From G963665495 sp963667575 (GTDB lineage Bacteria > Desulfobacterota > Desulfovibrionia > Desulfovibrionales > Desulfovibrionaceae): a DNA stretch of 64,000 nt. A program made the translations under genes and the position numbers. Below are positions 8,550-18,156 of the stretch, piece by piece (positions within the stretch are counted from its first letter, which is position 1; each line of letters starts with the position of its first letter). Under the pieces are notes generated by a model. It was not told where the DNA came from and ran no database searches. It was given only the letters and a program-made list of their open reading frames with translations. The stretch spans positions 1 through 64,000 of the forward strand of contig CAXXHY010000062.1 of the NCBI GenBank assembly GCA_963667575.2, read 5' to 3'.

Positions 8550-9323
8550 GTGGCAAGGTTAAAACTGACGCTCGCGTATACGGGAACCCGGCTGCACGGC
8601 TGGCAGATTCAGGAACACAAAACCGGCAAAAAACCGCGGACAGTGCAAGGCTGCCTGGAAGAAGCCTTTGCCAAAATCCTAGGTACGCCGGTCCGGGTGC
8701 AAGGGGCCAGCCGTACGGACGCCGGCGTGCACGCGCTCTGTCAGGTCGCCCATGCGAACATCCCGGACGACAGGCTGGACATCCAATGGCAGCGCGCCCT
8801 GAACCACAATCTTCCCCGGGACGTGGAAGTCATCGAGGTAACGCACGTACCGGACAGCTTTCACGCCAGGTACGACGCGCACTCCAAGACCTATACCTAC
8901 AGCGTCTGGCTCTCCCGCCAATACGTGCTGCCGCAGCGTCGGGTTTTTGTCTGGGAAACCGGGCCCCTGGACCTGGAAGCCATGGACAGCGCCGCGCAGT
9001 ACTTCATCGGCGAGCATGATTTCGCCAGTTTTCAGAACATCGGCAGCGTGGTGCAATCCACCGTCCGCACCCTGCTGTCCATAAACCGTACGGGGCCTGC
9101 CTCCCCGGAAAGCGGACCGGGCTGGCCCGAGGTGGTCTGGCGCTTCCACGGGCACGGCTTCCTGAAACAAATGGTCCGCAACCTCATGGGCTGTCTCGTG
9201 TACGTGGGACGCGGCAAGCTCTCTCCCGAGGATGTGCCGGAAATACTGGACAAACGGGACAGAGGCGCGGCGCCTCCCACGGCTCCGGCCCAGGGGCTCA
9301 CCCTGGAACGCATGTTCTTCTGA
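8550..9323 (+). CDS. truA: tRNA pseudouridine(38-40) synthase TruA
   Basis: The 257-residue length is typical. The catalytic block G-A-S-R-T-D-A-G-V-H-A lies near residue 53 and contains the nucleophilic aspartate; F-H-A-R-Y-D-A and K-T-Y-T-Y follow, with the C-terminal F-L-K-Q-M-V-R-N-L-M-G near 208. TruA modifies positions 38-40 in the anticodon arm of many tRNAs. The start is GTG, behind AGAAGGG. A 17-base GC palindrome (8520-8536) separates it from the motE-like gene but has no T run. Confidence 0.96.
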   Translation: MARLKLTLAYTGTRLHGWQIQEHKTGKKPRTVQGCLEEAFAKILGTPVRVQGASRTDAGVHALCQVAHANIPDDRLDIQWQRALNHNLPRDVEVIEVTHVPDSFHARYDAHSKTYTYSVWLSRQYVLPQRRVFVWETGPLDLEAMDSAAQYFIGEHDFASFQNIGSVVQSTVRTLLSINRTGPASPESGPGWPEVVWRFHGHGFLKQMVRNLMGCLVYVGRGKLSPEDVPEILDKRDRGAAPPTAPAQGLTLERMFF

Positions 9324-9577
9324 AGCCGTATCCATGCCGATTTCATAGTTTCTTTTCATCCAGCGAATTTTCAGCTGCGAAATACCGCTTCCAAGTCCTC
9401 TTGCATCTTGATTTGCAAGGGACTTTCTTCTATTTTGTAAAGATCGTTATGCCCGGGGGAACATGGACGAATTACGCCTGCTTCGTGAATGGTCGGAGGC
9501 GTCCCTGTTTCTCTGCTGATGGAACTTCACGAACCAATGCGACTTCCTCCATCCTGATCGCTACGGAGTTTGATTGT

Positions 9578-11740
9578 ATGCGTCTTTTTCCATGTCTGTC
9601 GCGCACTGCCCTGCTGTCGACGTTGTGTCTGATTGCCGCTCTCAGTTTTGTCCCGGTTTCCGTCCGGGCCGAGGTCTGGGGAAAATTGTTCGTCCAGACG
9701 GACCCTCCAAACGCCCAGATTCGCTTTTTGAAGTTCAATTACGAATATCAGCCTGGAATCATACTCAAAGACGGCGATTACGATGTCGAGGTATCCAGTC
9801 CGGGTTACCAGAGCGTCACCCAGAATGTGCGGGTAGTCGGCGGGCAGACCAGCACTGTCTATGTTTCCCTGCCGCAGCAAACATCCTCAGCAGCAGCCCC
9901 TGCGATGACTCAGACTGTCGACAACAGCCAGCAGCAGGATTCTTCGGATATCTGGGGGAAACTGTACATCAATACCGACCCTCCCGGAGCCTCCATCCGC
10001 TTTGTTACCATCAGCTATAAATACAAGCCCGGCATCATTCTCCGCAAAGGCACGTACCTTGTGGAAGTAAGCCACCCCGGATTTCCAAGTATCCAGAAAG
10101 AACTGACTGTGGTGCCCGGCATCGACAACCGCTTTCTGCTCCGCATGAATGATCCGGTGGAAAAAGCCGAGGCCATGCAGATTCCCACCACGGGAATTAC
10201 CGACAACCCGGGCCGGCTCATTGTCATCACCGACCCGCCCGGAGTCCCCGTACGCTTTCTGAACACGGACCTGCGCTATACGCCGGGAATGCCGCTGCAG
10301 CCCGGACATTACCAGGTTGAAGTCAGCGATACGGCCGGCCGCAGAGTGGTCAAGGAGGTGGACATCACAGCGGGTCGCGAAACGCGCATCCTGGCTTCCC
10401 TTGCCGCCAGCGGAAGTGACTCCCCCCAGCCGGACGCTTCTCAGCCCCTGCAGAAATTCGTCATTCCTGCTTCGCAGAGCCCGGAAACAGACTTTGCACC
10501 GAGCGAACCGCCCGTGCCCGCCGAGCCCCAAAACGGACAGCTCGTGATCTATACGAGTCCCGCGGACGCCACCGTTCGCCTGGACGATGGAGACATCAGC
10601 TACCAGCCCGGCATGACGCTTCCCCAAGGCTCCTACAAAGTTGAAGTCAGCAAGGATGGCTTCGACACGCATAGCCAGCGGGTCAACGTGGTGGGAGACA
10701 AAATTCAACAGCTGCATGTCCGCCTGGAGCAACAGGCCACAAGCTCCAGCTTGCCGGCTTCACTGAAAAAATACGCCATTGGCGCGCCGCGTAAGGCCTC
10801 CAAGCGGACTGAAACCCCGAAGAAGGCAGCCGAGGGGGCTCTGAAACTCAACCTCGACCCTGCCGACAGTTCGGTGTTTTTCCTCAACACCAACACGCCG
10901 TACTCCCCAGGGGTCCGGCTGCCTGCCGGAAGCTACCAGGTAAAAATCCGCAGACCCGGCTATGAAAGCGTCACCGTGCAGGTGGAGATCAAGGCCGGCA
11001 AGGAACTGGAAGCGCAGATCTCCCTGCGCCCGGATCTTTCCGCCCAGCCCTCGCTGCCCGTCCAGGCCGCGGCTCCTGCTGCCGCGCCTTCCGCTCCGCA
11101 AAACAATGCCGGACTCTCCGCACAGGTGCCCCCGCTGCCCGGTGCGGATGGTGACGTCATGGTACCCGAGCTCACCCCTGAGCAGCAGCTTGTTCAGGAA
11201 GGCAACTACCTGCTCGACAATGGCGACAACCAGACTGCCTTCCAGCGCTTCAACGAAGCCCTGAAAATGGACCCCAAAATGTCCGACGCCTTCAAGGGAC
11301 GCGGATTCGTCTACTACAAGCTGGGGAAATACAAGCATGCCATCAAGGAATACGAGAAGTGCCTGAGCCTGGCGCCAGACGATGCGGAAGCCTATTACGA
11401 ACGGGGCAACGCCTATCTGGCTGCCGGGAGCAAAAAACGCGCCCTCGAGGATTACGACAAATCCATCACGCTGAATCCCAAATTCCCGGATGCCTACAAC
11501 GCGCGCGGCACCGTACACTTTGCTTCCAGGCAATATCTCAATGCTCTCGAAGATTATACCCGTGCATTGAACATAGATGCGACTTACGCGGATGCTTATT
11601 ACAACCGTGCGACAACACACATGAAACTTGGCATGTATGAACTGGCTGTCAAAGATTACGACGCTTTGCTGCAAATTGACCCGTACGATAAATCCGCCAG
11701 ACAAAAGCGTGATGAGGCCAGCAAAAAAATGGGAAAATAG
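9578..11740 (+). CDS. Exported PEGA-repeat and TPR protein
   Basis: The 720-residue protein starts at an ATG with a GGAG site and a clear signal peptide (cleavage after V-R-A near 25). Five PEGA repeats of about 65 residues follow, each with a T/S-x-P-x-x-A/G...Y-x-P-G...G-x-Y-x-V-E/K-V pattern: three in series, then two more separated by Ser/Pro/Gln linkers. From about residue 530 there are four or five TPR units (Y-Y-K-L-G-K-Y-K-H-A-I-K-E-Y-E is one). PEGA domains are extracytoplasmic and often bound to the surface; TPRs give protein contacts. A periplasmic or surface scaffold is likely. Partner unknown. Confidence 0.85.
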   Translation: MRLFPCLSRTALLSTLCLIAALSFVPVSVRAEVWGKLFVQTDPPNAQIRFLKFNYEYQPGIILKDGDYDVEVSSPGYQSVTQNVRVVGGQTSTVYVSLPQQTSSAAAPAMTQTVDNSQQQDSSDIWGKLYINTDPPGASIRFVTISYKYKPGIILRKGTYLVEVSHPGFPSIQKELTVVPGIDNRFLLRMNDPVEKAEAMQIPTTGITDNPGRLIVITDPPGVPVRFLNTDLRYTPGMPLQPGHYQVEVSDTAGRRVVKEVDITAGRETRILASLAASGSDSPQPDASQPLQKFVIPASQSPETDFAPSEPPVPAEPQNGQLVIYTSPADATVRLDDGDISYQPGMTLPQGSYKVEVSKDGFDTHSQRVNVVGDKIQQLHVRLEQQATSSSLPASLKKYAIGAPRKASKRTETPKKAAEGALKLNLDPADSSVFFLNTNTPYSPGVRLPAGSYQVKIRRPGYESVTVQVEIKAGKELEAQISLRPDLSAQPSLPVQAAAPAAAPSAPQNNAGLSAQVPPLPGADGDVMVPELTPEQQLVQEGNYLLDNGDNQTAFQRFNEALKMDPKMSDAFKGRGFVYYKLGKYKHAIKEYEKCLSLAPDDAEAYYERGNAYLAAGSKKRALEDYDKSITLNPKFPDAYNARGTVHFASRQYLNALEDYTRALNIDATYADAYYNRATTHMKLGMYELAVKDYDALLQIDPYDKSARQKRDEASKKMGK

Positions 11741-11909
11741 TTTTCAGTCAGGCCCATTTTCTTGATTAGACCCAAAAAATCTACTAAAGAAGCGACTTGT
11801 AAGTATGATGATTAATGACGACGTCCCATGCGTCTGTAACGCATCTCCTCAAGAGGACGTCCTCAAACTATACTTTTGTCAACAATTTTTGAAGACCTTT
11901 GGGGGCCAC

Positions 11910-13463
11910 ATGACTTATCCTCTCAAATCCTTAATTGTCAGATCCCTGCTTTTAGCTGTCATGCTTGTCGCGAGCGCAACTCCGGTACTGGCTGAGCCAG
12001 AAAACAACGATGCCGATCTCGGCATGTCGCCCAACTCCGAATTGTCCATTTCCGTGGACAAGCTGCCAAGCGCCATGGATGCGGAAAAAGACTCCCTCGC
12101 GCAAAAAGCCCTTGAAAAAGCCAAAGGCGAGAGCATTCCAGGGGTTGATGACGATATGACCGAAGCGGAAAAAATGGCCATCGAGTGCGAAAGCGGCACC
12201 CCGTACACCATGGATCAGGCCGTGCAGCAGGCATTGAAGGCCAACCCCAGCCTTTCCGCCTACGTTGCCGCAGCCGTCGGTGCAGAAGCCGGACGCAAGG
12301 CCGCTCTCGGAAATCTGCTGCCTTCCCTGTCCACTTCGTACACCTACGCCCGCTACGATCATAAAAAGCCCAATCGCGATGTTTCCAATGCCAGCCGCAC
12401 CTACTCCGCCAACAACACCCAGGCAACGGTGACCGTACATCAGGATGTGTTCACGGGCGGAAACCTCTGGAGCACTTTCCAGTCTGCAAGGTACAGCAAG
12501 CATCAGGCCGAACAGGACCTGCAGGCCCAGGAACTGGCGATGATCCTGGACGTACAGGAGAATTTCCTCTCCCTGCTGGAAGCGCGTGAAAACGTCAGAA
12601 GCGCCCAGGACTCGGTAAAGCGTTTGTCCTCCCAATACAAGGTAACCCAGGCCTTTTACGATGTCGGTCTGAGCCCCCGTCTGGATGTTCTCCAGGCCGA
12701 GGTCAACCTGGGAGAAGCCGAGGACACCCTCCTGCAGTACCACAACACCGTGGCCACGCAGATCGCCCAGCTGAACACCCTGCTGGGACTGCCGGTGGAT
12801 TCCAAAATCAACTACGTGGGCGAGCTCAAATACATTCCCTTTTCCATGCCGCTCCAGGAATGCTACGAACGCGCCTATGCCAACCGTCCGGATCTGAAGT
12901 CCGCCAAACTGGCAGTGGAAGTTGCCGAGCAGGACGCACGCGCGGCCCTGAGCGCCATCTACCCGCAGCTGGCCGCCGAATGGAACTGGGAAACCAATGG
13001 TGACCATATCCTGGCAGACGGCTATACTAACAGCCAGACGGAATACGCCTCCTGGACCACTTCCCTGACAGCCACCTGGGACGTGTTCAACTGGGGCAAC
13101 ACGCTCTACACCTGGCGCAAGGCCCAGGCCTACGTCCGGCAGCTGCAGGCATCCGTGGAAGACACCAGAAACACCATCGCCTACCAGATCAAATCGCGCC
13201 ATTTGAAACTGGCCGAAACAACCAAACGTATCAAAGTGAACAGGAAGTCCGTCGAAGCCGGTGAAGAAGGCTACCGCATGGCCGTAGCCCGTTATCAGGC
13301 CCAGGTGGGAACCAACACGGACGTGCTGGATGCCCAGGCCAGCCTGACTTCTGCCGAAGCCAACCTGACCTCCGCTCTTGCCGATTACCAGGATGCACTT
13401 GCCAGCTTGTACGCCGGCATGGGTATCCGCAAGTTCTCGCTGACGCCTCCTGTGCATAAATAG
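11910..13463 (+). CDS. TolC-family outer-membrane efflux protein
   Basis: The 517-residue protein has a leader ending S-A-T-P-V-L-A-E-P. An acidic insert follows (about residues 30-95), then the two OEP repeats: T-M-D-Q-A-V-Q-Q-A-L-K-A-N-P-S near 105 and E-R-A-Y-A-N-R-P-D-L-K-S-A near 325. The NRPDL motif is characteristic of TolC-type channels. The start is the ATG before the leader; an in-frame ATG at 11805 lacks a leader right behind it. No membrane-fusion or pump gene is adjacent, so the partner is elsewhere. It ends at a strong terminator. Confidence 0.9.
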   Translation: MTYPLKSLIVRSLLLAVMLVASATPVLAEPENNDADLGMSPNSELSISVDKLPSAMDAEKDSLAQKALEKAKGESIPGVDDDMTEAEKMAIECESGTPYTMDQAVQQALKANPSLSAYVAAAVGAEAGRKAALGNLLPSLSTSYTYARYDHKKPNRDVSNASRTYSANNTQATVTVHQDVFTGGNLWSTFQSARYSKHQAEQDLQAQELAMILDVQENFLSLLEARENVRSAQDSVKRLSSQYKVTQAFYDVGLSPRLDVLQAEVNLGEAEDTLLQYHNTVATQIAQLNTLLGLPVDSKINYVGELKYIPFSMPLQECYERAYANRPDLKSAKLAVEVAEQDARAALSAIYPQLAAEWNWETNGDHILADGYTNSQTEYASWTTSLTATWDVFNWGNTLYTWRKAQAYVRQLQASVEDTRNTIAYQIKSRHLKLAETTKRIKVNRKSVEAGEEGYRMAVARYQAQVGTNTDVLDAQASLTSAEANLTSALADYQDALASLYAGMGIRKFSLTPPVHK

Positions 13464-13493
13464 GCTGATCCGAGTTCATACGAAGACAAATTG

Positions 13494-13528
13494 CTCCCGC
13501 ATGTTCCGACATGCGGGAGTTTTTTTAT
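13494..13528 (+). terminator. Strong Rho-independent terminator
   Basis: A perfect 10-bp stem (CTCCCGCATG / CATGCGGGAG) with a 6-base loop is followed by seven T residues. It ends the TolC-like gene. Confidence 0.95.
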
Positions 13529-13660
13529 TCCTTTTGCAAAGCAATCGGAAACTGCGGCAACAGGCCGTTTAGCACAACCAGTCAGTTGCCTTTTCTCCAG
13601 ATTGCCTTAATATAGTAGATATAAGCTTAAGAACTTTTATCGGATAAAGATATTCGTACT

Positions 13661-14149
13661 ATGGCATCGGCAAAAATATCTACCTTTCAATGGATCATTC
13701 TGTTAGGCATCTTTCTTCTGGCCCCTGCCATAGGAGCCGGGATAGGGTATCTCAGTCCGCATGAAATGCGCGCGCAGGCCACCAAGATGCTGCATCGTGT
13801 TCTTCATCTGCCGCAAGGCACATCCTCCAGTACGGGCGTCAACAAGGACTACCTGACCATTACCAATGCGGACGGAGAAATCATCTGTGCGGACGGCCAG
13901 CAGCATGAGGTTCCGTGCTGGCGTATGCGTATGGAACAAGGGCTGGTCAAGGACGTGTCCGGACCGTACACTCCCGCAGCCCCGGAACAGCTCTATGGTG
14001 TGCTCGAGGAGCGGACAGGTCCCAACGGAACCATCATGTCCCTGGGCAAAAAGAACGACCTGACAGACCAGGAACCACCCTCTTCAGGAAAATCAAAAAA
14101 ATCCTCAGGCAGCCGTCTTTCATCAGCCCAGCAGGCGCTGACGGACTAG
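13661..14149 (+). CDS. Hypothetical membrane-anchored protein
   Basis: The protein has 162 residues. Residues 9-32 form one hydrophobic anchor (I-I-L-L-G-I-F-L-L-A-P-A-I-G-A-G-I-G-Y-L), and the remainder should face the periplasm. The middle has a small beta-like region (Y-L-T-I-T-N-A-D-G-E-I-I) with two cysteines about 16 apart; the tail is low-complexity Ser/Lys. I do not recognise a family. It is a single gene between the TolC terminator and a broken gene on the other strand. Codon use is like that of its neighbours, which is the main reason to accept it. Confidence 0.6.
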   Translation: MASAKISTFQWIILLGIFLLAPAIGAGIGYLSPHEMRAQATKMLHRVLHLPQGTSSSTGVNKDYLTITNADGEIICADGQQHEVPCWRMRMEQGLVKDVSGPYTPAAPEQLYGVLEERTGPNGTIMSLGKKNDLTDQEPPSSGKSKKSSGSRLSSAQQALTD

Positions 14150-14285
14150 CGCTCGTTCAGAGTTCTTGAAATCATAGTGAAAATGCGGAGTTTAGAGTCG
14201 CTTGCGATCACGCAGGCCGGCAGTGTTTTGCCCGTTGGCGGGAGACCTGAAGGCAAGGTGCCACAAGAGCCCCGGAAGGCTTTAA

Positions 14286-15668
14286 TCAGGGCTCTCCCGG
14301 CCGAAACACCGACAAACGGTTTTGTTCGAGAAAGGGCCGGACGCTGAGGACAAATTCCGCGCTGTTGCAGGTATTCTGGAGAATGGCGGGATCCGGACGG
14401 TATTTGAGCGCAAACCGGGCCTGCCCGTACACACTGGAAGCAAAGCGTACGTAGGGAAGGCTGGTGTATCCGCGGTAGCAGACAAGAACAAAACAGCAGC
14501 AGAGCAGAATTGCGGCAAAAGCTGCCGCTGCCTTCTGTTTCCATAGCTGCAACGGATTACGGGCCAGCGCTTCGAACAAAAAGAACAGGACGGCTATCCA
14601 TAACAGCATGGAAATGGTCGTATACCGGGAGGATGAAGCCTGCTCCACTCCAAAGCCCGAGCGTCCGATTCCGGTGACCAGCGCGCAGCCGATGGCGTAA
14701 CAGCCCAGAAACAGAAAAAAGAGTGCAGCCCGCAGACGGCCGGCATCCGCCTTCCACACCGTACGCAGTCCGCAGCCCAGAAAAAGCAGCAGTCCTGCTC
14801 CTCCTGTGGCCAGGCTCATACCGTCCGTACGGCCGATTTCCGTCAGCAGTCCGCCCAGATACAACAGCACGTACGCGGTGCTGTCTCCGGGAGCATCCAG
14901 AAAACGCAGCAATCCTCCGGGATAATTCCCGCGCCGCATATCCAGAAAATAGACGTACATCAGCACTCCGAACAGCACGCACCAGAGCACCACGTACAGC
15001 CAGACATGGGGAATGCGCCCGGCGCGCCAATGGGCAAGCAGCAGAAAAACAGGGATCAGACACCCAGAACAGGGCACCGGCGGAAAGGGAAAACAAGGAA
15101 AACAGCCCGCAGCAAACCAGCAGAACAAAGGACCAGGCACAGAATTCGCGATTGGCCAGCACCAGGGCGCCAAGGGCTGCGCCCAGAATATTCATGTACC
15201 ACTGAACCTGGAATCCCCAGAACCAGTTTTCATGCTGTCGCAGACTGAATACCGCGTAAGCGGTCAGCGCCCACAGCCAGTACCAGCTCCGTTCCATGCC
15301 CAGAATGCGGCGATTGCGCCACAGGTGCACCCCGACGCACGCGTAGAACAGCAGTGCGAACAGTACGCTGCAGCCCATTTCCCAGCGGGTGTCATAGCCC
15401 GAAAGTCTGGCCAGACCGACCATGAGCAGCGTTTGGGAAAAGCAGCCTGTGCTCGTTGTGCTGCGCCCAGAAATCTCCCCAGACAAGGGTTCCGGAAAAA
15501 TATTTCTGCAGCAGCGGCACAATGGACCACCATTCGTCCCAAATGGGCAGGTCCACGGCATATGACGCAAATGTCCTGAGCAAAACCACCAGCGGCAGCA
15601 TGGCGAGCAGCAAGGCGACTATCTGCAAGGATCGGGAGTAACCGGAAGCAGGGGATAGTTTTTTTCAT
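14286..15668 (-). pseudogene. Polytopic membrane protein (GT39-like), three frameshifts
   Basis: Four reading-frame pieces join into one about 459-residue membrane protein. The ATG at 15668 begins M-K-K and is out of frame after a 7-base run (15659-15665; six restores frame). The next piece carries L-P-I-W-D-E-W-W near residue 30 and W-A-Q-H-N-E-H-R near 60, a first-loop acidic motif of membrane glycosyltransferase-like proteins. Frame is lost again near 15436-15441 and 15055-15062 (one surplus base each). The long C-terminal piece (to 14286) has at least six membrane segments. Substrate unknown. Either a true pseudogene or sequence error. Confidence 0.75.
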
Positions 15669-15788
15669 GTTCATACCGCTCTTGTCACTGAATCGTGCGA
15701 GCGCATGACCTTACAATCGGGCACCGGCTTTGGCAACCAGAACCCGGGCGAACGGACGAACCGTTCGCCCCCATGGCCGATGATCCGT

Positions 15789-16994
15789 TCAGCTGATGAT
15801 AACGGACATGGCCTTGAACATAGAAATGAACGAATCTCCCTTGCCTATGCCGAGGTTCTCGAAGCTGCCCTGGGTAACCAGCGCGCACACGGGCGTTCCA
15901 TCCTGCAGAGTGCCGGAGACTTCGGACACGATGCCGTCGCTGACGACATTGGTGATAACTCCCGGAAAGGCGTTACGTGCGCTGGTCTTGATATCGGCTT
16001 TCGGCTTTTCCAAAATGACCCAGGTGGTCTTGATCATGGCCGAGGCTTCTTTGCTTCGGCCAAGGCAAGCTTTTCACGGCTTTCATTGGTAATGATTCCG
16101 ACGACTTCATTTCCGGATTCGGTTCGCAGCATCACCTCGCACATCACTTCGTTTGCATTGATCTTGATGATTTCACCACGAAATGTGTTTCTGGCGCTGG
16201 GTCTCCATGCCGAATTCCTTTTTGAAGTGTTGGTGAATGATCTGATGCAGATCTTCGTCGGTGAGTGTTACGTAGGATGCCGTGTAGTCGGTTTTGGAAT
16301 GCCCCAGCAGCACCTGCACCGCCGCATGGGCATGCCGCCCTGCAGCAGTTCGATGGCGCGCGAATTGCGCAGGTACCCGGGGATTGAGAAAGGCTTTGGG
16401 AAAACCGCAGCGTTCCTGACTGCTCGTAAAATTTGCGGCCGGATGAACCCCTGGTCCAGATCAAAAATGCGCTCCCCGCTCTGATCGGATCCGACATCGT
16501 AGCGTACGCAATAGCTCCTGACGCGGGCGATGACTTCCTTGGGCAAGGGGACTTCACGCTTTTCCGAACCGTCGGGGATTATGACCACGCCCCGCAGAAA
16601 ATCGATATCCCTGCGTTCGTCCAGGGCCAGCACCTCTCCAAGCCTGGCACCCGTTATACTAGCGCAGCAACAGGAAAACCAGAAAAACCCGTTCGCGCGA
16701 ACGCCGGGTTCGGGCATCCCGCGAAGCTTCCAGCCAGGCGGCAAAAGCCTCTGTCAGGGCCTTCAGTTGCTTTTTGTCCAGGCGGCGTACGCCTTCGGTA
16801 ACATTGAAAAGCCTGCAAGCCCTGGACTGCGGCTGTGCTCCCTGCGGCAAACGCGCGGCTGCAATTTCAGCGGACTCCACGGGTTCAGCCGGCTCCGAGG
16901 AAATCAGCATGGCGTCGATGCGTTCGCGCAGCGCATACAGTTCTTCTTTTCCCAGTTGATCTATGCGGTCGGATATTTTCTCAGTATATGTCAT
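15789..16994 (-). pseudogene. tunR: TunR-type molybdate/tungstate regulator, four frameshifts
   Basis: Joining five pieces gives about 401 residues with net frame restored: a helical N-terminus (from ATG 16994, behind AAGGTG), a tyrosine-recombinase fold (T-G-A-R-L-G-E-V-L-A-L-D, Y-L-R-N-S-R-A-I-E-L-L, then V-L-L-G-H-S), and two tandem Mop/TOBE domains, each opening S-A-R-N-T/A-F. This is the TunR architecture described in sulfate reducers, where recombinase-derived proteins regulate modABC genes. The recombinase HxxR histidine is absent, while GHS and a following Y remain. Breaks lie near 16660, 16325, 16200 and 16045. It is divergent from modBAC, as expected for its regulator. Confidence 0.8.
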
Positions 16995-17440
16995 ATTCAC
17001 ACCTTAAGGCCCCAATATCTCATCACGGGGAAAAAAGTAACTTATTTTTATATATTGTCTCTAATTCAGTTCTTTTAGTGATCTTTGATGAACTAATCCA
17101 CCTACTATAGAAGTAGGAATAACACCATCCATCCGGGCATATCACGCAACATTTTTTTAACGTGATAATAGCCGTCAAAGGTGTACTCCATTTACAATTT
17201 CGTGCTAGGAACCGTTCAAATAGGATTTTTTACGGGCTCATCCAGTTTCATCAGGAACACAGCAAGTCGCCGATCATAGCCTCAGGCATAAAGCAGTCCC
17301 CAAAACATACAGGATCATGACGAATCACCTTCGCCATACCACATGGAATCCGGGGATTTATTGTTTCAGCTTAGCCGGCTCAAGCTGTTGCATGCCGGAA
17401 CAGCCTGATTGAGTCAAACAGCGACAAAGGATTTTGTACA
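16995..17440. promoter_or_regulatory. tunR-modB divergent control region
   Basis: This 446-base AT-rich region lies between divergent tunR and modB and has no gene. It contains an inverted repeat at 17101-17117 (CCTACT / AGTAGG), a larger one at 17141-17166 listed separately, and a near-palindrome around GCCGGC at 17368-17386, 55 bases before modB. The last is placed like an operator. Confidence 0.55.
17141..17166. promoter_or_regulatory. Candidate TunR-binding inverted repeat
   Basis: ATCACG and CGTGAT flank a 14-base T-rich centre; with flanking AT bases the symmetric element is about 30 bp. Two recombinase-type half-sites around a short spacer is what a Xer-derived dimer would bind, and the known TunR motif is about 30 bp. 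I cannot compare it with the published motif here. Confidence 0.4.
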
Positions 17441-18127
17441 TTGGATATCAGCGAACTCTTCAGCCAGACGGCTTTTTTTCAGCCTCTCCTGCTTACCCTC
17501 AAAGTTTCCGGCCTGGCCACTGTGACAGCCATGGTCTGCGGCGTTGCCGTGGCCTACGTCCTGACGCACTGGCGGTTCATCGGCAGGGATGTCGTGGACG
17601 CCATCTGCACGCTGCCCATGGTCATGCCGCCAACTGTTCTGGGATATTACCTGATAGTCATGATCGGTCGCCGGGGCTTTTTGGGCATGTGGCTCAAGGA
17701 GACCTTCGGCATCACCCTGATGTTCAACTGGAAAGGCGCAGTCATCGCCGCTGCAGTGGTGGCCTTTCCTCTGGTCTTCAAATCGGCCCGTGCCGCTTTG
17801 GAAGGCGTGGGAAAACAATACGAAGACGCCGCACGTACGCTGGGTCAGGGCGAACTGTCCGTATTTTTGCGCGTCTCGCTTCCACTGGCTTTTCGCGGCG
17901 TGCTCGCCGGAACCATGCTCGCTTTTGCAAGGGCCATGGGAGAATTCGGCGCCACGCTCATGGTGGCCGGCAATCTCCCCGGCAAAACACAAACGCTTTC
18001 CCTGGCCGTATACTCGGCTGTTCAGGCAGGAGAGGATACACTGGCGAACATCCTGGTGCTTATCATCAGTGTGGTCTGCGTCGCCATTCTTGTCATAACA
18101 AGCCGTTTGTTGCAGCCCAAATTCTAA
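17441..18127 (+). CDS. modB: Molybdate ABC transporter permease ModB
   Basis: The 228-residue protein has a TTG start, with AAAGG 10 bases upstream. Five to six membrane segments are seen. The permease EAA loop reads E-D-A-A-R-T-L-G-Q-G near residue 128, and the C-terminal half has the ModB-type G-E-F-G-A-T-L-M-V-A-G-N-L-P-G-K-T-Q-T motif near 170. It forms the membrane channel of the molybdate/tungstate importer with ModA and ModC. It is the first gene of modB-modA-modC, an order different from the usual modABC. Confidence 0.95.
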   Translation: MDISELFSQTAFFQPLLLTLKVSGLATVTAMVCGVAVAYVLTHWRFIGRDVVDAICTLPMVMPPTVLGYYLIVMIGRRGFLGMWLKETFGITLMFNWKGAVIAAAVVAFPLVFKSARAALEGVGKQYEDAARTLGQGELSVFLRVSLPLAFRGVLAGTMLAFARAMGEFGATLMVAGNLPGKTQTLSLAVYSAVQAGEDTLANILVLIISVVCVAILVITSRLLQPKF

Positions 18128-18156
18128 TACTTCTCAACAACATCAAGGAGCAAACT

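Noticed and set aside
16268..16744. Phage integrase remnant
   Set aside because: The recombinase-like segment continues, after frame correction, into two Mop domains beside mod genes, so it is a TunR-type regulator and not a phage gene. No attachment sites or phage genes are near.
17374..17392. Possible sigma-54 promoter before modB (GG...TTGCA)
   Set aside because: The GG-to-TTGC spacing is 12 instead of the required 11.
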